Shown piece after piece: positions 9,204 to 17,924 of a DNA stretch of 64,000 nucleotides (within the stretch, counting starts at the first letter, position 1; each line of letters starts with the position of its first letter). The notes below the pieces were generated by a model. That model saw nothing but the letters and a program-made list of their open reading frames with translations, ran no database searches and had not been told where the DNA came from. A program made the translations under genes and the position numbers. The DNA comes from a bacterium (GTDB lineage: Bacteria; Vulcanimicrobiota; Vulcanimicrobiia; Eremiobacterales; Eremiobacteraceae), in contig CADDZI010000003.1 of assembly GCA_902812405.1 (NCBI GenBank), positions 41,747 to 105,746 on the forward strand. Direction: 5' to 3'.

Positions 9204-9782
9204 TCAGCGGCGGAAGGTGAGCACCTCCGTGCCCAGCGGAATGCGCGGCACGATATCGCCGGCCAGCTCGAGCGCGCCCGCCAAGGCGGGGGCGTTGCCG
9301 CCCAGCGCGGCCGCCACTTCCTCGTAACAGACGCCAAAGTACGGCAGTCGCTGAGCCTCGACGAAGTTCATGGCCAGCACGTCGTAATCCTCATTCTCGG
9401 AACCGCCGGCTTCCAGCGGCTGACCCTCCCAGTACTTTGTGAACGACCAGGTCCCATCGCGGTCGCTGTAGCTGAGAACGATAACCTCCGCCTGCAAGAT
9501 GTCGGACAGTCCTTCGCCCAAGCCGCCGTCGTCGAGCGGATGTCCATCCTCGAGAATGGTCACCCAGCCGTCCTGCTCGGGCATCACGACGAAGCTGCGC
9601 ACCGGCTTGAAAGCCGCGTGTTCGTCGGGCGTCGGCTCCAAGCCGCGCTCGTAGGTCAGCCGATGCTCGGTCTCCTCCATGAGACCGACGAGGGCAGCCC
9701 GCACGCGTTCCGCGGGTACGTCGCGGACGTAGACGGTGCTACAGTGAAGTCCCAAAGATACGGTTTCGCTCTTGTCGCTCAT
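9204..9782 (-). CDS. Conserved-looking hypothetical protein, unrecognised
   Basis: A 192-residue soluble, acidic protein with no signal peptide or membrane segment. It contains a run of aromatic and acidic residues (LSYSDRDGTWSFTKYWEG) in the middle and a C-terminal alpha/beta part. Codon use matches neighbours. ATG 9782 (MSDKSETVS) is preferred over the in-frame start at 9857, whose added residues are basic and unlike the rest. It converges with fumC, ten bases away, and lies 79 bases from the proline dehydrogenase gene upstream. I do not recognise a family; its lack of Cys/His clusters argues against metal binding. Confidence 0.7.
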   Translation of the reverse strand: MSDKSETVSLGLHCSTVYVRDVPAERVRAALVGLMEETEHRLTYERGLEPTPDEHAAFKPVRSFVVMPEQDGWVTILEDGHPLDDGGLGEGLSDILQAEVIVLSYSDRDGTWSFTKYWEGQPLEAGGSENEDYDVLAMNFVEAQRLPYFGVCYEEVAAALGGNAPALAGALELAGDIVPRIPLGTEVLTFRR

Positions 9783-9861
9783 GGGCCGGCCTTTCGGGAT
9801 GACAGTTGCGCGCGTCGTCCTCCCCACAGCACGGCTGTGTCTCGTTTGCAACGGCACAGGG

Positions 9862-10755
9862 TCAGCCGCCGAAGAGGTTGCGCAAGACGAACAGGACGTT
9901 CTCCCGGCGCTCGGTCAGGCGGCGGTAAAAGTAGCCCGCCCAGTGGGTACCAAACGGAACGTAGACGCGCATGCGGTAGCCTTCGGCAACCAGAGCCAGT
10001 TGTGCTTTCGGCCGCAGCCCGTAGAGCATCTGGAATTCAAACCGGTCCGGACCGATCCGTTCCCGCTCAGTGAAAGCCCGTACGGCGGCAATCAGGGCCT
10101 CGTCGTGGGTGGCGATGCCGTGGTAGGCACCCGACGTCAGCAGCTTCTGGGCCAGCAACATGAAGTTGCGGCGGATCAGGGGTAGGCTCTGGATGGCCAC
10201 GTCGGGCGGCTCTTTGTAGGCGCCCTTGCACAGGCGCGTTCGGATTTTCGCCGCCGCCAGGCGCTCGACGTCTTGGGCGGCGCGGTGAAGGTACGCCTGG
10301 ACGACGGGACCGATGTGTTCATACTCAGCCCGCGCACGGTCCAGTATCCGATACGTGGAATCCACCGTGGCCGAGCCTTCCATGTCGAGACGGACGAACA
10401 TCTCGTGCGGCCGGGCTCGTTCGATGACGCGCCGCAGGTTTGCAAAAGCCAGCTCCTCGTCGATTGCCTGCCCGATAGCCGACAGTTTGATCGAGAGGTT
10501 GGCATTGAGACCTTCGGCTGCGATGCGGTCGACGAGCTCGCAGTAGACGCCGGCGGTTGCAGCAGCTTCCTCTTCGCGGCGCACGTCCTCGCCGAGAAAA
10601 TCGAGCGAGGCTGAGAGGCCTGCCTCGTTGAGCCGGCGCACGACCCGTACCGCGTCGTCAATGGTCTCTCCGGCGACGAAACGACGGGCAAGAAAAAACA
10701 GCCGGTGCTGGAGGGCCGGACTGTTGTTGAGGACCGAGCCGAGCGTGGCTTTCAC
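9862..10755 (-). CDS. Monofunctional proline dehydrogenase (FAD)
   Basis: A PRODH-fold flavoenzyme of about 297 residues, the length of Bacillus/Thermus-type monofunctional enzymes. It oxidises proline to pyrroline-5-carboxylate. Conserved strands are visible: LSIKLSAIG, VRLDMEGS, RLCKGAYKE, GIATHDE, FEFQMLYG and, near the C-terminus, RVYVPFGTHW followed by YRRLTERREN. The start is taken as GTG at 10755 (KATLGSVLNNSP), four bases after the stop of the upstream secreted-protein gene. The longer in-frame extension would overlap that gene fully and reads as low-complexity. No pyrroline-5-carboxylate dehydrogenase is visible in the window, so the second step must be encoded elsewhere. Confidence 0.92.
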   Translation of the reverse strand: MKATLGSVLNNSPALQHRLFFLARRFVAGETIDDAVRVVRRLNEAGLSASLDFLGEDVRREEEAAATAGVYCELVDRIAAEGLNANLSIKLSAIGQAIDEELAFANLRRVIERARPHEMFVRLDMEGSATVDSTYRILDRARAEYEHIGPVVQAYLHRAAQDVERLAAAKIRTRLCKGAYKEPPDVAIQSLPLIRRNFMLLAQKLLTSGAYHGIATHDEALIAAVRAFTERERIGPDRFEFQMLYGLRPKAQLALVAEGYRMRVYVPFGTHWAGYFYRRLTERRENVLFVLRNLFGG

Positions 10756-10759
10756 GCGG

Positions 10760-11296
10760 TCAGCGCAGGTAGCGGTGTCCGCCGCCGTCGACGAGCTCGG
10801 TGGGTGTCGTCCAGACGAGGGCCCGCGCCAGCGGACCTGATGTGATACGTACTTGCACCTCCGTATCGCTGTGGCCCCTATAGGCGAAAGCCAGGATCCG
10901 CTGCACGACACCCTGGGTGCCGCCATCAATCTCCAGGGATGTGTTCAGAATACCGGCCGCGCTCTTTGCGTACTGCTCGTAGCTCGCTCCTTGCAAAGAC
11001 GCGTCAATGGTGCTGCGCAAAAAGGCTTCGAGACTGGCTTGATTGGGATATGCCCAGGCGTTGCGTTCGCCGCCCACAGAGCCGTCGAAGCGCACACTGT
11101 CGCCGGCCCGCGGCAGAACTGCATACGGACTGGGAGAGGCAGCTCGAGCTGCGGCAGTCAGCCCTCCCGCGAGGATCAACCCGGCAATCAGCGCGCACCG
11201 AAGCAGCCGGAGAGAGGCGGTATCCGCGCTGGCGCGGGCGGTGTGGGATTTCTCGGTTCGCCTCGCGCATCGGGCAACGCACGAAGACACAGCCAT
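10760..11296 (-). CDS. Small secreted protein, unknown function
   Basis: About 178 residues from ATG 11296. A basic N-region is followed by a hydrophobic core (LLRCALIAGLILAGGL) and a likely signal-peptidase site after AARAA. The mature part is about 130 residues with a beta-rich C-terminal end (ALVWTTPTELVDGGGHRYLR). The open frame extends further upstream but would then overlap the MOSC gene. There is no clear ribosome-binding site, so a start inside the first 30 residues is also possible. It stands between the MOSC gene and proline dehydrogenase, all leftward and closely spaced. No family recognised. Confidence 0.65.
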   Translation of the reverse strand: MAVSSCVARCARRTEKSHTARASADTASLRLLRCALIAGLILAGGLTAAARAASPSPYAVLPRAGDSVRFDGSVGGERNAWAYPNQASLEAFLRSTIDASLQGASYEQYAKSAAGILNTSLEIDGGTQGVVQRILAFAYRGHSDTEVQVRITSGPLARALVWTTPTELVDGGGHRYLR

Positions 11297-11337
11297 GGCG
11301 CGATGCGATCGCACCGCGTATGATGAGCTAGCCGGCG

Positions 11338-12051
11338 TCACGGTAAGGGAACCCATTCGTCTCCGCATGCAACAGCTCCCGACTGGGTGACGCGGCAGTA
11401 GACGCCAAAACACTGACGATGCCGCTCCACCAGCAACGTCAAGAGCGACGGGTCGGGCTGCAGCGTCTGGGGATCCAGTGTGGGAATGCCGCAGCGCACG
11501 TTTGCCTCGACGACAGTGAGGCACGCGCCGCCCACGCCAAACGACCGGCCGATCCATCCTTCTTCTTCATAGGCTGTGACTTCCGGTCCGTCCAGCACGA
11601 TGTTGGGTCGAAAGCGCACCACATCCAACGGCTTGCCCCACTCCTCCTGTAAAGCCCGCAACGATGCCGCATTGAGGACGAGAACGTCGTGCGCATCGTG
11701 CAGCGATTCACCGTCCCGGCGGGTGACCATACTCACGGGCCGGCCCAGGGTGGCTGCCACGAACTCCGTCAGATCGTGCCCCACCCGGAAAGCGGCACCG
11801 TCTGCGCGGATGACGGATACCTCTCCGTCGCGTGTGCTTGCCCGCAAGCCGAGCATCCGGGGTACTTGGCGCGCGGTGAGCTTTTTGCCGTCGCGGTGGG
11901 GTGTATGGTCAATGAAGGCGTAGAGACGGTCAAACGCCAGGCCGCCATACTCAACCTTGGTCGATTCGAGAGCCTCACCGGCCATCGATTTGACGGGGTA
12001 GCGGTAAAGATGAGTCACGCGCACTGCGAAGGAACCTGCAGGATTGCGCAT
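11338..12051 (-). CDS. MOSC domain-containing protein (YcbX-like, molybdenum cofactor binding)
   Basis: A 237-residue protein with the MOSC N-terminal beta-barrel (VTHLYRYPVKSMAGE) and a MOSC domain: VRFRPNIVLDG near residue 145 and, downstream, VRCGIPTLDP with the conserved cysteine expected to contact the sulfurated molybdenum cofactor. Relatives reduce N-hydroxylated compounds together with an electron-transfer partner. No fused ferredoxin domain is present. ATG 12051 overlaps the start of the divergent gene, so the true start may be GTG 12018 just before the THLYRYPVKS segment. The family is secure; the physiological substrate is unknown. Confidence 0.88.
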   Translation of the reverse strand: MRNPAGSFAVRVTHLYRYPVKSMAGEALESTKVEYGGLAFDRLYAFIDHTPHRDGKKLTARQVPRMLGLRASTRDGEVSVIRADGAAFRVGHDLTEFVAATLGRPVSMVTRRDGESLHDAHDVLVLNAASLRALQEEWGKPLDVVRFRPNIVLDGPEVTAYEEEGWIGRSFGVGGACLTVVEANVRCGIPTLDPQTLQPDPSLLTLLVERHRQCFGVYCRVTQSGAVACGDEWVPLP

Positions 12052-14131
12052 GGGATTTCCTGTCCGGCTCGGGGCGTCGTTTGGCGCGGCATTTGCGTTC
12101 TCTCTCCTCGCGTTGGCGCCGGCCGTCCCGCCCAGCCCCAGTTACCAGGCCGAGCTGTCAGCCGGCGTGCACCTGCACATGGCCGCGCTGCCCCTGGGTC
12201 CGCTGGACGGCACAATCGTCGGAACGGCTGCGTTCGACGCAAGCGGCACTCGGGCTGTCTTCCGGGCGCGTTTTGAGGGTGCCACTTTGGCCGGCGATTG
12301 GCGTACGCTCAATTTCGTCCAGGCGTTTGTGGTGGACGCGCAGCGCCGCACCCTCACACAGCTCACCCTGGACGGGCAGGCGCGCGCCGTTCGCTGGCTG
12401 GGGAACGACAGCGTTGAGGTGGTCGACGGCGATCGCCATAACCGCTTTGCCGTCGCACCGCCGGCCGGCCAGCCCCTCCCCCCCGTGCGTGTGGCGCCCG
12501 AGCGCGAGGCGCGGGCGGCAGGATCGGTCATCGTCGGCGAGGGCGGCGAAGGCCGCTTTGAAGTGGTCAGGACCGCAAGCGGGCGCTATGCGATCCTGCA
12601 AATCGGAGCCCGGACTCTGCGCGAGCACGGCGTCGCCGGCAACGGCGCCTACGGGATCATAGGAGACTTTTTGGTTTGGTGTGACCGGTCGAGGCGACCG
12701 GCTGCCGAGATCGCACGGTTGGGTCCGCAAGCTGCCGTGCCCGCGACGTTCGCTGGGTCTTCCTACGGTGATGCGCTGCAGCCGATCCTGCCCTTGGGGC
12801 GCTTCGTGTACCAAGGCGCCTACCGCAACGGAGCGGTCTATTTTCCGCTCACGTACGGCATGCGCCGCATTGTGGCGCGCTCGACCAATTTTGTCACCTT
12901 TACCTTTCCGGCCGTGCCGCCCGACCTTGCCTACTCCACCGGCGACGGGTTCGGCGCCGGAGCGGGTAATCAATTGTACTTCGCCTGGCCGGAAGGGCGT
13001 CAGGCTGTCTTTTGGCGTGGCGGGCGCTGGGTCCGCCAGAGGTGGACGTTTCCGGACCAGACCGGCAACGTCGCGGAACTGACCTGGCAAATGGAGCGTA
13101 TCGCGCCGGGCGATCCCCTCTGGCCGCCCATGCGCCCCGACGAGGATGCGCTGGACGCCGCCTTGCTGCAATGGCGCGTCTACCCGGTCGGCGATTCGGT
13201 CGGTGACGCGTGGGTTGCCTCGTACCTAGGGCGCCTCATGATAGGAGACGGTCACGGGCATTTCCGCTACGCCGGCGTCCCACAGTACCCGTTTGCTCTG
13301 CTCGGTCGTACAGACGATGGCCGCATCTGGGGCGCCGCACCACAGCTGCGGCTCTTTGCGCAATCGATCTTCACGGATGCAACGTCGACTCTGTGGTGGA
13401 GCCGCGACGGGGTTGGGTGGCTGGAAGCACAAGCGCTGCCCGGCGATGCGGGTGCCGTGGGCTTGGACCACCGCACGGTATGGGTTGCGCTGACCCATCC
13501 GTGGTATGGACGGGCCGAAATCTGGCTTTTGCGCGAAGGCGACACATCGGCAGCCGTCACCGGCGGCACGTACGCCGGCGAACAGCTCTTCTTTGCCTCT
13601 TTGCCGTCGGGCTTCTATCTCGTGTGGGGCGCAACGCCGGGCTGGCGGCTGGCCGGCGATCAGGGCCCGTTGTCCGCCTACCAGGTTGACGAAGCGGCGC
13701 TCTTGACACCTCTTGGTCCGGCTGGTCTTGGCGGTAACATCTTCGCACAGCAGGTGCTCGATCCGCAAAGTGACCCTTCTCTGCCCGCGGCGGATTTCAG
13801 CGTCCAGGATGCAACGGCGTTGGCGCAACCGACGCTGGCTCAGGTGAAGACGCTGCCCGCCGCCGCGCACGTCACCGTGGCGACGAACGTGGCCGGCATC
13901 CGCGTGGACCCGCAGCACGTGACTCTCATGGGCTTGACGCAAGAACGAGCATATGAAGTGAAGTATGCCATGCGACCCTATCCGCTCGCCATTGTTGATG
14001 TCCACGTGACGGGAGAAACGGCAACCGTCATGCGCAGCTTCGCGCGGGGACCGTTGCGCACGCAGGTCTCGCGGGAGGTGTGGCGCCTGACAGCATCGGG
14101 CTGGCATCGCATCGTTCCCAGCCGACCGTAG
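12050..14131 (+). CDS. Large secreted protein, unknown function
   Basis: About 693 residues with an N-terminal signal peptide (VRLGASFGAAFAFSLLALAP) and no further membrane segments. The long mature part is beta-rich, with recurring aromatic/Gly motifs such as RDGVGWLEAQALPG and DDGRIWGAAPQL, suggesting a beta-propeller-like domain in the central third. No catalytic motif, lipobox or anchor was found. ATG 12050 is used; an in-frame TTG at 12044 also exists. It is divergent from the MOSC gene with overlapping 5' ends, so promoters must lie inside coding sequence or starts are further downstream. I do not recognise a family; it is one of the largest unassigned proteins here. Confidence 0.75.
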   Translation: MGFPVRLGASFGAAFAFSLLALAPAVPPSPSYQAELSAGVHLHMAALPLGPLDGTIVGTAAFDASGTRAVFRARFEGATLAGDWRTLNFVQAFVVDAQRRTLTQLTLDGQARAVRWLGNDSVEVVDGDRHNRFAVAPPAGQPLPPVRVAPEREARAAGSVIVGEGGEGRFEVVRTASGRYAILQIGARTLREHGVAGNGAYGIIGDFLVWCDRSRRPAAEIARLGPQAAVPATFAGSSYGDALQPILPLGRFVYQGAYRNGAVYFPLTYGMRRIVARSTNFVTFTFPAVPPDLAYSTGDGFGAGAGNQLYFAWPEGRQAVFWRGGRWVRQRWTFPDQTGNVAELTWQMERIAPGDPLWPPMRPDEDALDAALLQWRVYPVGDSVGDAWVASYLGRLMIGDGHGHFRYAGVPQYPFALLGRTDDGRIWGAAPQLRLFAQSIFTDATSTLWWSRDGVGWLEAQALPGDAGAVGLDHRTVWVALTHPWYGRAEIWLLREGDTSAAVTGGTYAGEQLFFASLPSGFYLVWGATPGWRLAGDQGPLSAYQVDEAALLTPLGPAGLGGNIFAQQVLDPQSDPSLPAADFSVQDATALAQPTLAQVKTLPAAAHVTVATNVAGIRVDPQHVTLMGLTQERAYEVKYAMRPYPLAIVDVHVTGETATVMRSFARGPLRTQVSREVWRLTASGWHRIVPSRP

Positions 14132-14238
14132 CGCTCGCACCCGGCGAACCGGCACAACGAACACCAGGCAACCTGCTGGCAGTCGTACAAGAGGGAGGAC
14201 CTTACCGTCGCAGCACCTCACACGACAAGGAGCCAGCC

Positions 14239-14895
14239 ATGAAGTTCGGCGTTCTCGGAACCGGTATGGTGGGAAAAACGCTTGCCGACAAACTTATTTC
14301 GCTCGGCCACGAGGTGGCCATGGGTTCGCGCTCGGCCGCAAATCCCGCCGCCATGCAATGGGCGGCCCACGCCGGTGCGCGCGCCCACGCCGGCACGTTT
14401 GCGGATGCGGCCCGCTTTGGGGAGATCCTCATCAACGCCACCGCCGGCGAGGCATCTCTGACGGCTCTGCAGGCGGCCGGTGCCGACAATCTGGACGGCA
14501 AAATTCTGATTGACGTCGCCAACCCCATTGACATTGCCGCCGGCATCCCGCCGATCCGGCTGAGCGTGTGTAATACGGACAGCCTGGCCGAACAGGTCCA
14601 GCGGGCCTTTCCCCACGCCCGCGTCGTCAAGACCCTCAACACCATGAACTGCCGTATTATGGTGGAACCGAGCCTCGTTGAGGGGCACCACACGGTATTT
14701 GTGAGCGGCAATGATAATCAGGCAAAAGCCGCGGTTGCGGGGTTGTTGCGCAGCTTCGGATGGCCGCCCGAAGACGTTATGGATCTCGGCGGGCTCGAAT
14801 CGGCTCGGGGAACGGAAATGTTCCTCGTCCTGTGGAGTTACCTGTGGGGCGCGATCGGCAACAAACCTTTCAACATCCTCGTCGTCACCAACTAG
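14239..14895 (+). CDS. NADPH-dependent F420 reductase-like oxidoreductase
   Basis: 218 residues with a near-N-terminal dinucleotide motif GVLGTGMVGKTLADKL, followed by GSR, which favours NADPH. Later signatures include ILIDVANPID and RVVKTLNTMNC. This matches the small F420:NADP oxidoreductase / NAD-binding family found in many bacteria, including ones lacking F420, so the natural hydride partner is uncertain. ATG 14239 has a good ribosome-binding site (AAGGAG, 14228-14233). The next gene (DUF167) follows after 20 bases and is probably co-transcribed. Confidence 0.9.
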   Translation: MKFGVLGTGMVGKTLADKLISLGHEVAMGSRSAANPAAMQWAAHAGARAHAGTFADAARFGEILINATAGEASLTALQAAGADNLDGKILIDVANPIDIAAGIPPIRLSVCNTDSLAEQVQRAFPHARVVKTLNTMNCRIMVEPSLVEGHHTVFVSGNDNQAKAAVAGLLRSFGWPPEDVMDLGGLESARGTEMFLVLWSYLWGAIGNKPFNILVVTN

Positions 14896-14915
14896 CCGTC
14901 CCCGCGACACTTCCC

Positions 14916-15194
14916 ATGCTGCGTCTTCAGGTTTGGGTCAAACCCGGCTCTCGCAAGCCCGGCTTCACCTACGATGGGACCACGCTCACGCTGAAGGTCA
15001 CCCCACCCCCGGTTGACGGGCAAGCCAACGAGGCGGCGCGACGGATGCTGGCACGCATCCTTGGCGTCCCCCTGGGCAACGTGCGGATCGAACGTGGTGC
15101 GCGCGCCCGGTACAAGGTCTTCACCGTACGGGGCGTGCGCAGTGCGGGTGAGGTGCGGTCGCGTCTTGCCAATCGCTTTCCGGACTCTGTCTGA
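14916..15194 (+). CDS. DUF167 (YggU) family protein
   Basis: 92 residues matching the DUF167/YggU fold: VWVKPGSRKPGF at the start, LKVTPPPVDGQANEAARRML in the centre, and GARARYKVFTVRG near the end. These proteins are small cytoplasmic alpha/beta proteins of unknown biochemical role. Start ATG 14916 gives the usual family length; the open frame extends upstream but only by overlapping the preceding gene. It sits 20 bases after the F420-reductase-like gene. Confidence 0.88.
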   Translation: MLRLQVWVKPGSRKPGFTYDGTTLTLKVTPPPVDGQANEAARRMLARILGVPLGNVRIERGARARYKVFTVRGVRSAGEVRSRLANRFPDSV

Positions 15195-15302
15195 CCGCTA
15201 CGAACGCGACGGCAGGCCGCAAGCAGCGCCCGCTTGGATGGCGGCGCTCCTGCGAAATGGCCGCGAAGGTTCGACGCCCGCGCACGCGTAACCCGGTGCC
15301 GC

Positions 15303-16193
15303 ATGAACGTGCGCGCCCTCTTACTCGTCGGTCTGGGGCTGGTTGGCCTTTTCATCATCATTGTCTGGGCGGTCGCCATCCGCAGGCGCGGCGGTGCGGT
15401 CTTCCCAACCATTGTGGAGCTGCTCATCGGGTTTGTCACCGATTTCCTGGACACGCTGGGAATCGGTTCCTTTGCCACTACGACCTCGCTCTTTCGCTTC
15501 TTTAATCTGGTCCCGGATGAGAAGATTCCGGGCACGCTCAACGTCGGACACACCCTCCCGACCATCCTCGAGGCATTCGCCTTCATCGCCATCGTCGGCG
15601 TCGAGCCGCGCACGCTCGTCTCCTTGATCGCGGCTTCGGTCATCGGCGCATGGCTTGGGGCGGGCATCGTGGCCCGCTGGCCGCGACGCAACGTTCAGAT
15701 CGGTATGGGCGGCGCGCTCCTCATTGCAGCAGCGATCTTTCTCTTGAGCAACCTGGGACGTTTCCCCACCGGGGGCGATGCCCTGGGGCTCACCGGCGGA
15801 AAGTTTGCTTTCGCGGTTGTCGCGCTGTTTTGCCTCGGCGCTCTAATGACCATCGGTCTCGGCCTGTACGCGCCGGCCATGATTTTGGTCGCCTTGCTGG
15901 GCATGAATCCCAAGGCGGCCTTTCCCATCATGATGGGTTCATGCGCGTTCCTCATGCCCTTTGCGAGCGCACGTTTCATTCGTTTCGACGCTTACTCAGT
16001 ACGCGCGGCTCTGGGCCTGACGATCGGGGGGCTACCGGGCGTTGCGATCGCAGCTTTCATCGTGAAGTCACTGCCGATCACGGACGTCCGCTGGCTCGTC
16101 CTCATCGTCGTGACGTACACGGCAATCAGCATGCTGCGATCGGCAGCCCGCGAGCGCACGGCGGCCCGTCCGCCGCTGGCCGAGCGAGCCTAG
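15303..16193 (+). CDS. TauE/SafE-family sulfite/organosulfonate exporter
   Basis: 296 residues with about eight hydrophobic segments arranged in two similar halves. The repeated helix starts (GIGSFATTTSLFRFFNLVP and, in the second half, MNPKAAFPIMMGSCAFLMP) match the TauE/SafE pattern. Family members export sulfite, sulfonates or other small organosulfur anions across the inner membrane. ATG 15303 is chosen at the start of the first membrane segment. It is transcribed with the DUF167 gene but after a 108-base gap. A functional tie to the persulfide operon 10 kb away is possible, since TauE members accompany cst operons in Firmicutes, but linkage here is not shown. Confidence 0.88.
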   Translation: MNVRALLLVGLGLVGLFIIIVWAVAIRRRGGAVFPTIVELLIGFVTDFLDTLGIGSFATTTSLFRFFNLVPDEKIPGTLNVGHTLPTILEAFAFIAIVGVEPRTLVSLIAASVIGAWLGAGIVARWPRRNVQIGMGGALLIAAAIFLLSNLGRFPTGGDALGLTGGKFAFAVVALFCLGALMTIGLGLYAPAMILVALLGMNPKAAFPIMMGSCAFLMPFASARFIRFDAYSVRAALGLTIGGLPGVAIAAFIVKSLPITDVRWLVLIVVTYTAISMLRSAARERTAARPPLAERA

Positions 16194-16222
16194 ACCCGCG
16201 GCGGGCACCCGCAACGTAGCAC

Positions 16223-16243
16223 CCACGGCATCACACGCCGTGG
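16223..16243. terminator. Hairpin between convergent genes
   Basis: CCACGGC-atcacac-GCCGTGG forms a perfect seven-pair stem between the TauE gene (ending 16193) and the leftward small gene (ending 16266). There is no long T-run, so it may be a bidirectional, weak terminator. Confidence 0.5.
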
Positions 16244-16265
16244 TTGGCGGCCGGAGGTTTTGCGG

Positions 16266-16577
16266 TTAGGCCCGCCGGCGGAAACCGCGAAAGACGACGG
16301 CTCGGGGCACGGGCTCTTCCCCGCTGCTACGCAAGAGTGCATCCACGAAGTAATTGGCAGCTTCTTCGGATGAGCGTGCGTTATACGGGTCGTACTGCCG
16401 GCGGATGGGTTCGCCCTCCTGGGGTGTCAGTTGGATGTCCCACCACTGTTCGCACCAGCGCGCCGTCACGACATGCTCTTTGTAGTGCGCGCTGCGCCCG
16501 CTGCGGTCGAGTTTGGCGCCGGCCAGCTGCCCTGTGACCGCTTTGAAGAAACTCTCGATGTACTCGTCACGCTCCAC
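16266..16577 (-). CDS. Small hypothetical protein
   Basis: 103 residues, soluble and rich in charged and aromatic residues, with a central part containing ARWCEQWWDIQLTP. The start is set by a strong ribosome-binding site: GGGAGG (16584-16589) lies about eight bases before GTG 16577. The frame runs further upstream into the MFS gene but without better starts. It lies 119 bases after the MFS stop, in the same direction. No family recognised; no metal-binding or membrane motifs. Confidence 0.7.
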   Translation of the reverse strand: MERDEYIESFFKAVTGQLAGAKLDRSGRSAHYKEHVVTARWCEQWWDIQLTPQEGEPIRRQYDPYNARSSEEAANYFVDALLRSSGEEPVPRAVVFRGFRRRA

Positions 16578-16696
16578 GAATGTTGCCTCCCGTGCCGGTC
16601 TGCGAAGATGTAATGTCTTCGCCACACGCGAGGACATTCCCGGCCGGGACGGCACGTCGCCACGAGGGACAACCCAACCCGGCCCCGGCCCCGTTC

Positions 16697-17851
16697 CTAA
16701 CGGCGACGTCCCCACACGAGCGGCATCAAAAGTGCGGCGCCTGCAAAGCACAACGCTGCCGAAGCCCCAAAGGCCACCTGCGGCCCGAACGCCTGCCACA
16801 GCGCACCAACCCCCAGACTGGAGAGCAGATCCCCGACTCCGTTGACGGCTGCCAGCGCCCCGTACCCCGTGCCGCGACGTTCGGCAGGCAATAACTCGGT
16901 TGCAAAAGTTCCTTCGAGAGGATCCAAAATGGCAATCGCGCACGCCGCGACAAAAAACGCCGCCACGACTGCCGCCGGTTGGCTGGAGCCCACGGCAACG
17001 ATGATCCCCACGCCGCTGAAGGCCAGGAATGAGACGAGCAGGAGACGGCCGCTGCCCATCCGCTCGCTCAGCAGGCTCGCCGGATACGCGAGGCTCGCGT
17101 ACAACACGTTGTGCACTAGGTAGAGTGCGGTTGCAGCCGCCGTCGCCTTGACGCTGCCTAGAGCCGGCGTGAAGGCCCGCAGGGCGACGAGGACGAGCAG
17201 GGTCGCCGAGAAGTTGCCCACGCCGAACAAACCGGCGCTCGCGACATAGCGGCGAAACGCAGCCGGCAAGCCGGCCAAGGCGAGGTGCACCGGTTCGCGC
17301 GGCGGCACTGAGCGCGGCCGTTCACGCACCCACAGGTACATCGCGCCGGCCGCGATTCCCGGGATGAATCCGAACAAGATCGCTTTGTGCACCGGTACGC
17401 GGGCGGCCACGAGACCAATCGCCATGAGCGGGCCGATGACCGCCCCCACGGTATCCAGCGCGCGCTGGAAACCAAAGGCCCGGTTCACGTACACCGGGTC
17501 GGTGCCATCAACAAGGAGCGTATCACGGATGGGGCTGCGAAAACCGCGGCACACCCACGACAGGGTGCGCAAGACGAAGACGCCGACGACCGAGTTCACC
17601 AAGCCGATGGCGGGCATGAACAGGCCCACCCCAAGGTAGCCGCCGGCGGCGAGCAGGCGCCGCCGCGTGGAGTAGTCGGCAATGGCTCCGCCCCACAATT
17701 TGAACACGGCAGCCAGGCCGTCCGCCACCCCTTCCACCGCACCCACGGCCAATGCACCCCCGCCCAGGGACGTGATGAACGCCGGCAAAAGCGGGATGAT
17801 GCTCTCGTAGCACGCATCCGAGAAGAGGCTGGCAAGGCCGATCGCAACCAC
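16697..17851 (-). CDS. Major facilitator superfamily transporter
   Basis: A 12-segment MFS permease of about 384-400 residues. The loop between segments 2 and 3 carries DGLAAVFKLWGGAIADYSTRRR, and the later half has a similar but weaker repeat. The FSDACYESIIPLLPAF start resembles the subgroup of multidrug/unknown MFS exporters. The start is problematic: the nearest canonical codon is GTG 17851, at the beginning of the first membrane segment. A good GGAGGA sequence instead precedes an ATA codon at 17902. Longer in-frame ATGs would overlap the PilZ gene. The substrate cannot be inferred. Confidence 0.82.
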   Translation of the reverse strand: MVAIGLASLFSDACYESIIPLLPAFITSLGGGALAVGAVEGVADGLAAVFKLWGGAIADYSTRRRLLAAGGYLGVGLFMPAIGLVNSVVGVFVLRTLSWVCRGFRSPIRDTLLVDGTDPVYVNRAFGFQRALDTVGAVIGPLMAIGLVAARVPVHKAILFGFIPGIAAGAMYLWVRERPRSVPPREPVHLALAGLPAAFRRYVASAGLFGVGNFSATLLVLVALRAFTPALGSVKATAAATALYLVHNVLYASLAYPASLLSERMGSGRLLLVSFLAFSGVGIIVAVGSSQPAAVVAAFFVAACAIAILDPLEGTFATELLPAERRGTGYGALAAVNGVGDLLSSLGVGALWQAFGPQVAFGASAALCFAGAALLMPLVWGRRR

Positions 17852-17924
17852 CGTGGGCGTCAGCCAGGAAGCGCGTGCGGTGCGTGCGGTTATCCCTCCT
17901 ATGACGCGCTCCTCCGTGTGTCTT

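Noticed and set aside
12158..13171. 337-codon antisense frame within the large secreted-protein gene
   Set aside because: Shadow frame; no start site and no motif, while the + strand protein has a signal peptide and continuous coding bias.
13226..14221. 331-codon - strand frame across the secreted-protein gene end
   Set aside because: Antisense shadow without domain or ribosome-binding site.
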